A stretch of 64,000 nt of DNA from Kingdonia uniflora (taxonomy: Eukaryota > Streptophyta > Magnoliopsida > Ranunculales > Circaeasteraceae), in NCBI GenBank assembly GCA_014058105.1, contig JACGCM010000440.1, positions 1,426,001 to 1,490,000 of the forward strand, given 5' to 3'. The notes under the pieces are model-generated. The model was not told the DNA's origin and made no database searches. It worked only from the letters and a program-made list of their open reading frames with translations. This document shows positions 23,573 to 35,322 of the stretch, piece after piece. The first letter of the stretch is position 1, and each line of letters opens with the position of its first letter. A program made the position numbers and the translations under genes.

Positions 23573-24984
23573 CTCTAGCAACAAAGAGATTAAAACTCGG
23601 GAATCCACAAATTTCAGAGAGAGAGATTAATATAGATACCGTTAGAAGTTCAATTGCAGTCGGAGGCTGAGAAAGAAATCGCATACCACAAGAGAAATGG
23701 AGGCATTTGTAGTATTTGGAGTCTCGAAAATCTCTTTTTACTTTGGTTTTAGGTTTACAAATTGCTTGAAAGGAAATTATGATTTTAAATATTGTAAGGC
23801 CTGTTGGTTTAGTTCGGATATCTCGGATATATCTAGATATTCTTTACTAAGTAGATATCCTAGACTAAGTCACCGATTTAAATATCCGAGGACCCCGCTC
23901 GATTTTCCAGATATCCAAAAACAAATATCAATTATTTTAAAAACCATATCTCTCGGAGGTCTCTCTTCCTTCACTTCTCCAAGCTTTACTTCTCCGAGCT
24001 TCACTTCTCAAAGTTTTAATTTTCAAATAAAAACTACAATTCTTCGTTTTAAAGGTTAGATTTTTTTTTCTCTCTTTACTGTTATTTGAAATCAAAACCC
24101 TAATTTCTCATAAGGATATTCCATCATGTTATTTATACTTATTATAATTGAATTGCTTCCACTAGAGAGGAAAAGCCTTTGAACCACAACGGCACTAAGT
24201 GCTGAAAAGATACAAAGGGTGGCCAGTCATCATCCTTTCAACCAGTTTACTCTCTGACCAAAAGGTTTAGGTTGTAGGAAAGATAGAATCAGTTTTACAA
24301 GGGACTCACCTACTAACCTTGACCACGTTAAAGAATTTGAAAGAGATCTCCAAAATAATTACAATTGAAAGCCTTTCGGAAGCATACAATTTAGAATCTT
24401 CAAACTGTAATAGATAAGATGGACAATTCAGACACTATTTATCTTCAGATAAATTCAGACATGCTCCCTTTTTTTTGCCATAAAACTAGTTGAAAAACTC
24501 ATCTCGGTAGGGACTAAAGAAATTTTCGCTTGCAGCAACTCCCTCTGAATTTCATTCCACTGAATAACCAAGGACCAAGACAATTTTTTATTTTATTTTT
24601 TTAGTAGCAAGTATGAAAGCAATGCACTATGCAGTGAAATTATCAGTGGTACCAATGTCTTTGCAATATGGCAATGTAACCAAAGTTATATCTAAAAACT
24701 ACTCTCAAACCAGCAGTTCCAGGATTCCTCTGCTAGCAGCCTAGCAAGTTGCACAAACCTTAACTTCATAATTACCAAGAAGGAACCACACAGACAGCCT
24801 TGTCTTCTTCTCTGCCTTGAACATTCAACATATTGAGCATTTCCAAGTCTTGAATTACATTAGACATGGTTTTCTTAGAGAAAATTCCTGCTTCTTAGAT
24901 GCCTCACAGAGCAGTAATTTTTCTTATCTTTAACTACTTGCATTTCTAACTTTTCGAGAAATGGTTTAAGCAATGGTTTGCACA

Positions 24985-25567
24985 TGACAGGAAAGTGTTG
25001 AAGGATGCAGTCACCCATATAGGGGACAGGTTAATCATTCCCACTGGTACATATCGATTCATCATATTAAATACTATAAATGTGAATTATTTTGAAGGAA
25101 AACCTCTAATTACATATCGTACATAGGTCATTCATATCTTGCCGATGCTGGATTTCAGCATGTCCCTGGAATTTTTACCCCATTTCGAGGCACTCGATAT
25201 CATTTGAATGACACTCGTGGACGAAATCCAAGAAATGTAAGAGAATTATAAATTATCGACATTCGTCATTACGTAATGCAATTGAAAGAACATTCGGACT
25301 TCTAAAGAAATGGTTTGCATAGACTTCACCATTATTTGATATTAAGACACAAAAAAGAATGTTACTTGCATGTTGTGCCTTACACAACTTTATCTTGGAC
25401 ATTGATCCATTTGACTTATGCGAGAATGAAGTTGATCCTGTAGAGGGGGAGGAAGAGCATGATGATGTACCTATATAAGAAGAACATATAGTCTTCGAGC
25501 ATTTACCTCTGTGGATAGCAAAAAGGGATGCCTTAGCAGACTTAATGTGGCAAGAATACAATCCATG
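24985..25567 (+). pseudogene. Harbinger (DDE_Tnp_4-type) transposase, C-terminal half
   Basis: The DDE transposase cuts and pastes the element with its Myb-like partner. Recognisable pieces in order: VLKDAVTHIGDRLIIP (near 24997), a gap with GT..TAG, SYLADAGFQHVPGIFTPFRGTRYHL (about 25133-25206), RGRNPRNVREL, then after a frameshift near 25250 RHSSLRNAIERTFGLLKKWF, FDIKTQKRMLLACCALHNFI, an acidic stretch, and the end ADLMWQEYNP before a TGA. The Asp of LADAG and the Glu of IERTFG fit the second and third catalytic residues. The part with the first Asp and the N-terminal helix-turn-helix is missing. Confidence 0.8.
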
Positions 25568-25754
25568 ATCTTGTATTAATTTAGCTCATTAATTATTTAT
25601 TAGATTTGGGGTTTTTAAGGTTTAGTAGACGTTGTTAGTGCACTTTTAATTATTATTTTATTAATTATTTGATATATAGATTTGTAATCACTAATTGTCA
25701 TGTGAACCTACTTCTCAGTAGATTTAATAAATTAATGAAAACCTACAGTTAAGA

Positions 25755-26754
25755 ATGGCACTAACATCTAGGATAGTTTATTTGAGATGGGACGAGAAAA
25801 TGGATATTATTTTTATCAATACATTATTGGAACAAAGGCAACACGGCCAAAAAACTGTGAGCGGTTAGAGCTTGATGGCATATAACAAAAAATATTTTAA
25901 TTTGAAAAAGGAAGTGAATCTAGATGTTACTGCTGAGTAATGTAAAACTCGGTGGAAGATATTAAAGGCAAATCACCTTCTCGTCAAAAAGGTTGTTAAA
26001 TCGAATGGCTTTAGGTGGAATGAAGAAACTCAGTTTGTAATGGCTGAGGAGATGGTCTGGAAAGAATTTATTGAGGTATATATTTTGGTGATAGAATAAT
26101 TTCTTATTTAATAATATAAGTTATTACATTCTTACCCATGTTATTTGTTAAAGAGATTCATCGGTAAAGAACTACCGCGATAAAGTAATCCCGTATTATC
26201 GAGACTTGGACATTTTAGTCAGAAAAGATTATGCGATAGGTGCAGAAGCTGGCACAGGAAATGATGAAACAAACATCCCACAAGAAGGTAATACTATTTT
26301 TTTATTTTTTAAAATATTTAGTACATACAACTACACTTTAGAAGTTTGTTATATCTTGTTTTGAAGTCGATAATAAAGGAGTCAAGTCTATTTATTCCAC
26401 TATTGACGAGAGAACCCCGAATCGTGTTTTATCTTCAGCAACTCCTGGTGCCTCTGCTCCTTCTACTGGTGCTTCGGCTCCTAAAAAGAATAGAGTTCGT
26501 CGTGACAGTCTGGATAGAGATGATAGAGCTATAGAAAAATAGTGCTTGTAGCTGACAAACTTGCAAGAAATGTGGGACGACCTGATTTGGCTGTGTTGGA
26601 AAAAGAGTTGAAAGAAATCCCAACTTTGTCGAAAAGCAATCTAATGGAGGCCCTATTTTACTATCGCGACAATGATGGTGCTGCCCGAGGTTTTCTTATT
26701 GTGTCTCAAGATTCAAAGGACTATTTGCAATATGAGATGAAGAATGTCCAGTAG
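25755..26754 (+). pseudogene. Harbinger Myb/SANT-like partner protein, three exons
   Basis: Harbinger elements encode a Myb/SANT-like DNA-binding protein that helps bring the transposase to the nucleus and the element ends. Exon 1 (from ATG at 25755) reads LRWDEKMD.., later CKTRWKILKANHLLVKKVV, SNGFRWNEETQ and VWKEFIE before GTATAT. It has two stops. Exon 2 reads KNYRDKVIPYYRDLDIL to IPQEG before GTAATA. Exon 3 starts after TTTTGAAG near 26367, contains an Ala/Ser/Pro linker, and continues after a stop near 26540 into VADKLARNVGRPDLAVLEKE to the TAG at 26754. The layout fits the Myb_DNA-bind_3-like family. Pseudogenised by internal stops. Confidence 0.75.
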
Positions 26755-27262
26755 TTTTACATTGATTAAAAGTATTTTGTATTAGGTTGAATAAGATGTT
26801 CGTACTATTCGCAGGAACGTAGCACTTTATTGTTCGGATCTATTCAAGTTTATTTCGATATTAGTTGTCTATTTATTGAAAGATTAATAAATGAGTTTTT
26901 GGTTATTTATCTATTTTAATATTTGAATGTTACATAGTTTATACATTAATAATTGTTAAAATGAGAGGAGATGTTAAATGTATTATTTACAATATCTGAT
27001 TTGCCAAACATAGAGTTTCAGAATATCTGTTTTTAATATTTGGCTGGCAAACAAAAAACATATATATGAGATATTTGATTTTTCAAATATCAGGATCTCT
27101 GAAATATCGAATATATGAGATATATTTTTATCAAACAAAGCCTTATGCAAACTTTTTCCTAAACCGATACTTTGACAAGGCTCTTCCAAAATAGATACTA
27201 AAATTACCAAATTGATATTGGCCCCACCTACTATATATACCTAGCTCTCACCCCTATTCTTA

Positions 27263-27687
27263 GAGCATCTCCAAAAATGCCTCACTCACTTGGTTGAAAA
27301 AAAGTTAAATCTAAATCAGTGAGGCTCTATTTCCCTCAACAGTACATGACTTGGATTTTTTAACAAGTGCCCAACACATGGGTGCCTGCTTCATTTTTTT
27401 TTAAAATAAAAAATTGGGCTTCTAAGTCTTAGGCGTCCGATTTAATTTTTTGTGAAAAAAAAAATTAATTGGGCGCCCAAACCTTAGGCGCCCGATTAGA
27501 AAAACAAGCAGGTGCCCAATACTTGGGCGCCAAATTGCTACGTAAAAAAGGAAGGTTGAGTCTTGGAATCCAAGACTAAACCTTGCCTTTTGAGACTCAA
27601 TTCCAAGTCAGTGAGGCACTGTTGGAGGTCAAAAATTTTATGTGGCACCTTGGATTCCAAGGTAGTGAGGCACTTTAGAAGATGTTC
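27263..27687. mobile_element. Tourist-like MITE, 425 bp
   Basis: It starts GAGCATCTCCAAAAATGCCTC, and its reverse end starts GAACATCTTCTAAAGTGCCTC. These inverted termini are flanked by TTA (27260-27262 and 27688-27690). The interior contains repeated GGGCGCCCAA-type phrases and TTGGATTCCAAG-type phrases in inverted arrangement and no coding sequence. The TTA duplication fits the PIF/Harbinger superfamily. No terminal match to the Harbinger element just upstream is visible, so a direct parent is not shown. Confidence 0.85.
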
Positions 27688-27690
27688 TTA

Positions 27691-28139
27691 TGCATTAAAT
27701 ATTGATGAGTAGTTTAATCAACTACAGCTACAAGAGGGAAGATTCCCCCCAAAATATATTACCGACCTTAAAAATTAAAGCTTTTTCTTTTCTTTTCTTC
27801 TACAAAAGAGCTTTTACAAAAATCAAAGCAAATTCTCTTTAATGTACTGTTTGTCTTCTTGATGTTCCAAGTCTTCTAACCATCATTGCGCATTCACTGA
27901 AGTCCTCACACAGAGGTCATTGGGGACAAAAAGATCATTGTCATTCTAGGGTTATTCTCGTTTTCAAAGAACGTTGTTATCCTTCTCTCCGACCGTTGAA
28001 GTAATCGTTGAAGTAAATATCATCCCTAACTTTGTATCTATTATCTCTAACTTTGTATCTGTATCATAATTTATCGCATTTATCTTATGAAAATATGTTA
28101 TGAAGATGATATACATTGTTATCAATATGGACTTAATTA
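27691..28139. other. No gene; probable 5' part of the plus-strand MULE
   Basis: It contains CTAACTTTGTATCT repeated at about 28027 and 28052. No inverted termini that could define the left end of the MULE were found. Confidence 0.35.
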
Positions 28140-28620
28140 TTTGTTTTTTTGCTACTTTATTATTTATCTTCTACTACTTTATCATTTGTTCCTTGCCATT
28201 TTTCTTGTGTCATTTTTATCATTTGTTTTATGCTATTTTATCACCGAAATTGTTAATTTATATCATTTATTTTAGGGATGCCTATCATTTGTTTGAGGGA
28301 TGGTTGGAGTTGAGCTTTATATCATTTGTCTTCTATAATTTGTATTATGTCATTTTTATCATTTTCTTGTGTCCATTTTATCATTTATTTTCTGCTACTT
28401 TATCACCGACATTGTTCATTTATATCATTTGTTTCAGGGATACCTATCATTTGTTTAAGGGATGGAGTTGAGCTTTATATTATTTGTCTTCTACTACTTT
28501 ATCATTTGTATTGTGTACCCTTACCATTTTCCTTGTGTCATTTTTATCATTTGTTTTTTTCTACTTTATCACTGGCATTATTTATTTATATAATTTGTTT
28601 CAGAGATGGATGAAGTTCAG
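28140..28620 (+). repeat. Tandem repeat of about 170 bp x 3 ending in acceptor/start-codon-like sequence
   Basis: Each unit runs TATCATTTGTCTTCTACTACT.., CTTGTGTCATTTTTATCATTTG, CTACTTTATCACC..CATTGTT and ends TTTCAGGGATG or a relative followed by GGAGTTGAGCTTTATA. The last copy gives TTTCAGAG then ATGGATGAAGTTCAGC, the apparent start of the MULE protein. Earlier copies therefore look like duplicated intron-end/start-codon regions. Confidence 0.7.
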
Positions 28621-31600
28621 CTTTATACCATTATTCATTTTGGGAGGAATATCGTACCTCTAAAGATCAGATCAATAGCTAGTTATATTGGAGGAAGTAC
28701 GAAACTAACTACACTAAGAGCGCACACTTCATATGAAGATTTTGTTACATTTCTTAAAGAACTCAACGAAATCCATCATGAGTAAGCTATACAACTTCGT
28801 CCATGGTTGTGTATACATAATTTCATCACTTCAGGACTTTACTGCAATGATCAATATGCATAAAAGCAATCCCGACACACCCTTTCATATATGGATTGTT
28901 AATGAGCATAGGGTACCTTCCCAGAACTCCTTGAACATTGCTTCTGATTTTGATTCAGATAAAGGGTTGTCCACCACCAAAGATATCGGTTTAGGTGAAG
29001 GGTTGTCTACCATTAAAGATGTTGGTTCAGGTAAAGGGTTGTCCACCACCAAAGATATTGGTTCAAGTAAAGGGTTATCCTAAAATGGTATTCAGATATT
29101 TGAAGTAAGGGGACCTTTGCGTCATAACTCATTTCCTGACCATGAACCTGAATACAGGGGCTACCCTGAAACATACAGTAAGGGCTTGATCCATAACGTA
29201 GGTTTGGACCTTTAGTGGACAATGTTCCTCAATCAAATGAACCTTTTGAAACTATCCCTACTGATGTTCCTCTCTCAAATAAACCTAATATTCTTCAATC
29301 AAATTTTTATCTCTCAAATGAACCTATGTTAACTAATGTTTCTCTTTCAAATGAACCTATGTTAACTAATGTTCCTCTTTCAATTGAACTTGAACCTATT
29401 ATTGGAAAATCTTAACCTTCAGGTAAGCACACAATATTTGTCATTTGCAATGAGGGTTTTAATATTTGTTACTATATTATTATCATGCTAAGAAGTATTT
29501 TTGTCATCTGTTCAACTAAATTAGGGTTAGTGTCACAACCCCAACAGGTAAAAGTTCTCCTAGATTTCCGATTCAAATCTGCTGCATACACAGGCATTTC
29601 TATGGCTTCATTAAAGAGTTTAACATTGGTGATATATATCGGGATAGGATTGTACTCAAGAATCACATAAGAGCTTATGCAGTTGTAAAGAAGTTCAATC
29701 TCGTACACATTCTGAGCAACGAATATAAAATTGTGGTATATTGCAAAGGTCATAATTACTTTTGGCAAATTTATGCGACAAGGTTGTTTGGTTCTTCCCT
29801 ATATAGACTAAGTACTTATTACTCTGTGCATACATGCATCAGAGTAGAAACTACGAATGAGAACATGTACAAGGCAACATCTAGTAGATGGGTTGCTTCT
29901 ATAATCAAGCAAAATCTACGAAAACACCCAAACTATAAAGCTACAAGAATTATTGAAGATGTCCATATTAATCACAATGTTGATATAACATACAATCTTG
30001 CCTGGCGCAAAAGAAAAAGCCAACTCTGGGGTAATACTATTTTATTTGCCATTTGTTTTCTCATCACTCGTCATTTGTACAATCATGTTTATCATTTGAT
30101 CGAATGTTATTTGTTCGAAGCACTTTGTAATTTGTCCTACGATATTTAACATTTGTTTGTTCCACAATTTCATTTGATCTAGTGTATTTATTTTAGATAC
30201 GAGGTAACTTTGAGCACGCATACCAACTACTTACAAGCTACTTTGCAAAAGCGAGGTTGGTGGACCCAAATTTGGTGTTTGACATGCAAGCTACCAAGTT
30301 GTAAGGATAAGAGATTCATAAGGTGTTTTTGGTATTTTGGTGCTCCTAAATAAACTTATAAACTATTGAGACCCATTGTAGTGATTGACATAACTTTTTT
30401 GAAAGGGAGATATCGTGAGACTTTACTAACAGTCATCGTCATTGACCCAAGCAATCATATTTTTCCACTTGCATTTTTCAGTAACAGACTCAGAGACCAT
30501 CAAAAGTTGGACATACTTCCTGGAAATGTTTGGGTCTAATTTCTACGGTTTTAACACTAGCTTTGTCATCATTTTTAACAGGAACCCTGAAATTATTAAT
30601 GTTGTACCCAAGGTGTTTCTATTTATTGTCCATACATTTTATACCGTCTACATATCGAACAATATTAAAACTACCATCGAAAGTATGAGGATCGCATTTA
30701 GGATGGCAACAGAGGCGCTAACCAACATTGATTTCGATAAGCACATGAATTTTATCCAAAATATGGATCTACTGGGTCTCCAATACATACTAGGTATTCC
30801 CAAGGAAACCTGGTCTAATCTATACATTTTAATAAGTAGGTATGTTGTCATTCTTTATTGATAAACTTGGCATTAATTATTACAAGACTAGTCATTATTA
30901 CTCCTTTGCAGTTGTTCTTTTTAAATTTATCATCATTTTATACTCATTTGTCATTTATTTGCCATTAGTTTAAATACAGAGTAACTTACACTAATCATGT
31001 CGAGAGTTAGAATAACGTTATTGTGAAAGTGAGAGATTTCCCTATCTATGTATTTATTGAGGAATTGCATAGAATCTGTTCGGAAATGTCTTATACATAT
31101 AGGGAGGAAGCTGAGATGAGTCAAGCTCGTTTATCGCTATGGGCTATAGATCACTGTGAGAGCAGAAAGTTTGTGGCAGACTCACTAAATTGCATGGTTC
31201 GTAAAACACGTCACCATTTTCAGATGACTAGTTATGTCAGAACTGATTAAGTTAATATTGAAGATGGTACTTATTCTTGTCGTTGGTGGCAAACGATTGA
31301 GATACTTTGTAAACACGGAGTACGTGCTCACGGTCTTGCTAATGTTTTTGAGTACTACATAAATGATAAATATAAAGCTATTTATGAACCGATATGGATT
31401 CCTATAAGAAGAATAGAACAGTGGGAAATTTTAAGAACTTATTAATATATTCTGCTCCTATACTAACAGTTTGAGTCGGTCGTCCTTGCACGCAAAGGAA
31501 GATAAGGAAAAAAAATACAAGGTCTGGTCACCAAACTATGATTTTATAGTAGGTGCTGAAAAAATAGATACAATCGTCGTTCTTGTAAGTTTTTGTCAAT

Positions 31601-31708
31601 CCCATCTGACGATAATACACGTCCGACAATGGCACCATCTTTTACGATGAGCACTAAGCTACCTGTGATCCCAGATGAAGTTGTTGCAATCAGTTTACGC
31701 CAATGATT
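28606..31708 (+). pseudogene. MULE A: Mutator-like transposase relic, multi-exon
   Basis: Read in order: a PB1-like N-terminal piece from MDEVQLYTIIHFGRN (28606) with GGSTKLTTLRAHTSYEDFV; a repeat-rich linker (GLSTTKDIGS-type repeats 28970-29080, NVPLSNEP-type repeats 29215-29410); a MuDR DNA-binding domain at about 29600-30030 (IVVYCKGHNYFWQIYA, HTCIRVET, SSRWVASIIKQNLR, ITYNLAWRKRK); the DDE domain with RPIVVIDITFLKGRY and VIVIDPSNHIFPLAF (30360-30470), then after a frameshift SWTYFLEMFGSNFYGF to about 30840; and a SWIM-like finger near 31262-31330 (TYSCRWWQTIEILCKHG, first Cys replaced by Tyr). Introns between exons contain TATCATTTG-rich sequence. Pseudogenised by stops and frameshifts. 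Element ends are not resolved. Confidence 0.8.
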
Positions 31709-31779
31709 TTGGGTACTCTATTTATCTTTTAAACAAATATGGCGAACTACTATTTTAGGCATTTTAAGTCGTATTTTAG

Positions 31780-32320
31780 GTCTATTTATTATTTGTTTGT
31801 TGATCTTTTATCATCAGTTTTGCTAAGTTCATCATTTAACTAAATATAACTGCCATTTATTCAGAGAGAATTTATCATTTTTTTGTTGCCGGCATATCAT
31901 TATTTGCTTCCACTAAACTGTCATTTGTCCAAAGAAAATTTATCATTTGAATATGAAATTTAGTTTTGTTGCCTACATATCATTTGCTTCCACTGAACTG
32001 TCACTTGTTTACAGAGAATTTGTCATTTGATTTTTGATCTTTTATCATTAGTTTTATAAGTTCAACTAATTGTTATTTTTTCATAGATAATTTATCATTT
32101 GTTTGCTTTCCACATATCATTATTTGTTTCCACTGAATTGTCATTTATTCATAGAGAATTTACCATTTGTCTATTAATTTTTTATCATCAGTTTTGTTAA
32201 GTTCAACATTTTACTATCATTTGTTCATAGAGAATTTATCATTTGTTTGTTTCCTACATCTCATTATTTACTTCCACGGAACTGTCATTTGTTCATAGAG
32301 AATTTATCATTCTTCTTCAG
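31780..32320 (+). repeat. TATCATTTG-rich complex tandem repeat downstream of MULE A
   Basis: Four to five degenerate units of roughly 110-170 bp are built from TTCATAGAGAATTTATCATTTG, TGTTTCC.ACATATCATTATTTG and CTTCCACTGAACTGTCATTTG. The same TATCATTTG vocabulary occurs in the array before MULE A (28140-28620), in its introns and sparsely at 33130-33330. It belongs to this element family. Confidence 0.75.
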
Positions 32321-32456
32321 ATGGAAATCACTATTTGAAAGCCAAAACAAAAAACGAAAAACAAAAAACAAAACAAAAAAAATATTCATATAAGGGAAAC
32401 AAAATTATATATTACAACAAAAACAAAGAAACTAAGAGATTTCAGAACTCCTAACT

Positions 32457-32863
32457 TGAGGATTCCTGATCACGTTTCATAACCCTGATAGTTTGCTCGA
32501 GACATCTAATCTTATAAGCTGACTCCCTCCCCCCCCATAGTTTCTTGTGCTCATCCCAGTTTAACTTTATTGCGTAGACCTGATCTTCCAAGAAGTGGAT
32601 ATATAATTTACAAGCTTTATTCTTTTTGCTAACTTTATCCAGTTCTTCCTCCATTTCATTGAACTCTCCTAATTTCTCCTTGTACTGTTCATAATGCTCT
32701 TTCAGCAGTTGCACCTTCTCATGGAGTAATCCTTCTCCATTAGGCAAATTCTATTCGATTTGAAGAGACGTTTTTCATTTGCTTCTTCTTCAATCCTTAC
32801 CGTCTGAAACCAATTTCTAGTGGTATTCGAAGAAATACGGCTAAATCGAGTGGATTGAGACAT
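32457..32863 (-). pseudogene. Small coiled-coil gene convergent with MULE A
   Basis: On the minus strand an ATG at about 32863 opens MSQSTRFSRISSNTTRNWFQ.. (about 35 codons). One frame change near 32750 leads into the open frame 32747-32451, which is strongly charged and helical (EKVQLLKEHYEQYKEKLGEFNEMEEELDKVSKKN, then LEDQVYAIKLNWDEHKKLW) and ends RDQESSS. It is separated from MULE A only by the repeat array and faces it tail to tail. Autonomous maize MuDR has a convergent second gene in the same arrangement, but I see no sequence evidence of homology. The function is unknown and it may be a MULE accessory gene. Confidence 0.5.
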
Positions 32864-33549
32864 TTCTATTTTTTTCTCATGTGTTGAAAAGAGTGGGTTT
32901 AGGGTTTGAATCGTTGAGAATTGGGATATATACTAGAGAATTGAATGCCTTGGGATAAATTTCTTGCATTGGGAAGAGACTTTGAATCACGCATGGCAAG
33001 GTTTAGGGTTTAGGGTGGCAAGCAACACGTAGATGTTTTGGATATGCTTGTTGTACACGTAATTCACACTCCCTGTATCATAATCAAAGAGACTTTAAGC
33101 AGAGTTGTCTAATCAAGTATTAAAGATTGACTTATCATATTGATTGTATAGAAACGAATATGTCATAATTAAAATGGATTCTTTGTCATTGGTTCATACA
33201 TAGAGTGTCATTGTAATGGAGTGAATTGTTACCATACAAATAATGTCATTCTCCCTGAAGGATTTGTCATTGGTTCATCATTAGAATAGTAATCATATAT
33301 TATTGCCATTTTGTCATTTGAAATATACCATTTCATTGTACCTTTTACCTATATTTTTGTTATTTTGTGTGTTCACCACATAACCTGTACTTGCTTCCAG
33401 TTCTTAAACATTGCATACTTTCCTAGCAATGATGCATTCCCTTGTTTGCTGGTGTGGTGAAAATTATGATATTCGTCTCTCGCGTATAAGCCTCAGCCCC
33501 AACCACTGGTTCTGTTAATGCCTACGCAAATTTGGTGGGTGTGGTTTTG
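32864..33549. other. No recognisable gene; scattered TGTCATT motifs
   Basis: TTGTCATTGGTTCAT occurs twice, along with several TGTCATTTG phrases. Probably the right end of MULE A and the 3' flank of MULE B. Boundaries unresolved. Confidence 0.4.
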
Positions 33550-34702
33550 TTACTCCCCATAATGTGCGATTAAACATTCAAGATGTTTAACTGCTCTTAG
33601 TACCAAACCACCTTGATCCCATGACTCTATTTTAGTTCTTATCTTAAACATTATTTTCATAAGCATCAAACTTAGTCTCTTAAATGCTTTGGTTAGTGGT
33701 TTATCTATAATCTTCATGATCTTCCAATTGAAGGTCTCACTAAAATTATTGGCTATGTGTTCACATTTTGCAGTACAATCAAAATATGATCTACACCAAT
33801 GCTCATATGGTTCTTTCTTCATGTAGTCATTTACCCCAGGGATGCCAATACCAAGCTGATTTAGAAACTCTTATTTTTGATTCTGCCTAAAAGCTCTTGC
33901 AGCTCCCTATGGCAGTCTTTATAAGTATGTTGCTCCTTTGTAGTATTTTTTCATGTGTATGAACCAAAACCTATGATTTGCATGTGGAAAAATATCTGCC
34001 ACTGAATCAATAAGCCCATTTTGCCTATTAAAGATAAATGTCAATTTTCCTGGGTGTGTAGATAAGTAAGGTTCTATCTTAGTAAGAAAATCAAGCCAAC
34101 TGTCTTTACATTCATTTTTGTACATGTATACTCCAATTGGGAGCAAGCCATTGTTAGCATCAAGACTAAGTATAGATAGGCAAACCCTTCCATACTTTAC
34201 TTTTAAAAAACAACCATTTATCCCCAATATAGGTCTACATCCCTTAACAATGCCATTCAAAGATGCCTTGAAAACCATAAGAGTACCAATTCATTACAGT
34301 GTGTCATCTTGTCTCCAGGTTCTAGCTATGCTCCCAAGATTGGATTTCAAAATCTCCACACATAATAAAGGCAAGTCATGGTAACCCTGAGCATAAAACC
34401 CTACTATACTCTCCATGCAGATTTGTCTTGCATTCTAAGCAGTCCAGCAACTAATCTTAACATCATAGTTTGTCTTCATTCTGGCCTTAATTACCTTGGG
34501 AGTCATTGCCCTAACATTTCTAACCAATGATTTAACTTCTCTAGCAACCCATGTTACATTATACAAGGTATTTTCTGCCCCTAGCTTTTCTCCATAAGAA
34601 TGTTGAAAGTTACCATGTCTTAAAACCTTAGTGTGCCCATCATTGTTTCTTGATAAAAATACTAGCCACTTACACTTTTCTTGTGAACACTTTAGCCTCA
34701 GT
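33550..34702 (-). pseudogene. MULE B: Mutator-like transposase relic truncated by E2
   Basis: In minus-strand order: the end of the DNA-binding domain (LRLKCSQEKCKWLVFLS.., FQHSYGEKL.., VTWVAREVKSLV) from 34702; the DDE domain (34278-33919) with PILGINGCFLK, LSLDANNGLLPIGVY, KDSWLDFL and HRFWFIHMKK; a stop-laden joint; then 33822-33550 with YEHWCRSYFDCTAKCEHIANNFSETFN, a MULE hallmark. The first catalytic Asp (usual IDG.FLK) is Asn. Its N-terminus stops where the E2 LTR begins, so the missing part should lie beyond the E2 3' LTR, outside the window. No SWIM finger remains. Confidence 0.8.
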
Positions 34703-35322
34703 TGTAGGGGCCTACCCCTCAATCTTACCAAAATTGAGCTGCCTTCAGTTTGAACTACCTCCATGTTAGACCTACGCATTCTCCACATGACTTCTCCAGT
34801 CAGTATTGCCACCTACTCCACGAACTGATGAAAAACGTAGGTCGAGCTCAAACAGAAAAACTTGAACAAGTCAAAGCCACATGTCTCTCACGAACTCAAA
34901 AGTTACACAGTCAACCACCACTAACCACATTGTTCAGAGAATGTGCTTCAGCATGATGAAGAACTGCAGAGAATGCCTATATAAAGAAAAAGTTCTAGAA
35001 GAGACAGGGACCAAAGAATTACACAAGAAATTTTCAAGAAAACTATATTTTCTAGATTCTCAAAACTTCAAACTTCTTATTCACAAGATCAAGCATATCT
35101 AAGTTAAGAGATCACTTGTAATAATATATTAACCTCAAGCAATAAAATGTCACTATTACAAAAAAAATCCTCAACCCGAGGTCGTAGTTTTTTACCTATT
35201 TAGAGGTTTTCCATGCTAAAACACCTGTGTCATTTCTTGCTTTCCATTAGATTTTGTCACATGTACATTGGTGTAAGAGCTAATTCTAAGCCACTTCGAG
35301 CTTACGAAATTAGGCTATTACA
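34703..35322 (+). repeat. E2 5' LTR (family B)
   Basis: It aligns with 369-918 and ends GAAATTAGGCTATTACA immediately before the PBS. TATA motif CTATATAAAG at about 34978-34987. An AATAAA lies near 35140. GAGGTCGTAGTTTTTTA...GTTTTCCATGC at 35178-35219. The first part (34703-34790) aligns only loosely with the other copy, so the start is inferred from TG, the GGGCCTACCC block and the break in MULE homology. Confidence 0.75.

Larger units (their letters stand above)
23798..27142 (+). mobile_element. PIF/Harbinger DNA transposon, degenerate
   Basis: The left end is TAA followed by GGCCTGTTGGTTTAG. The right end reads CAAACAAAGCC then TTA, the reverse complement being GGCTTTGTTTG, so the termini are inverted repeats next to 3-bp T-A-rich flanks. 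TAA versus TTA is not an exact duplication, so one base has changed or the end is off by one. The body holds a Harbinger transposase relic and, downstream on the same strand, the Myb/SANT-like gene that this superfamily carries. 24100-24960 has no transposase homology. It may be a later insertion replacing the transposase N-terminal half. Confidence 0.8.

Noticed and set aside
23231..23684. Minus-strand repeat protein
   Set aside because: Openness in two frames at once is explained by a stop-free minisatellite unit, and no start context or domain is seen.
28087..28613. Three overlapping hydrophobic frames read as membrane proteins
   Set aside because: They come from the TATCATTTG-rich tandem repeat, where T-rich codons give Phe/Ile/Leu by composition.
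34703..34812. N-terminal 36 codons of the MULE B frame as part of the transposase
   Set aside because: This stretch lies in the E2 LTR. MULE-like sequence begins only at the LRLKC motif, so the frame extension is accidental.
34750..34956. Open frames inside the E2 LTR
   Set aside because: They fall in LTR regulatory sequence shared with 369-918 and are not conserved as protein.
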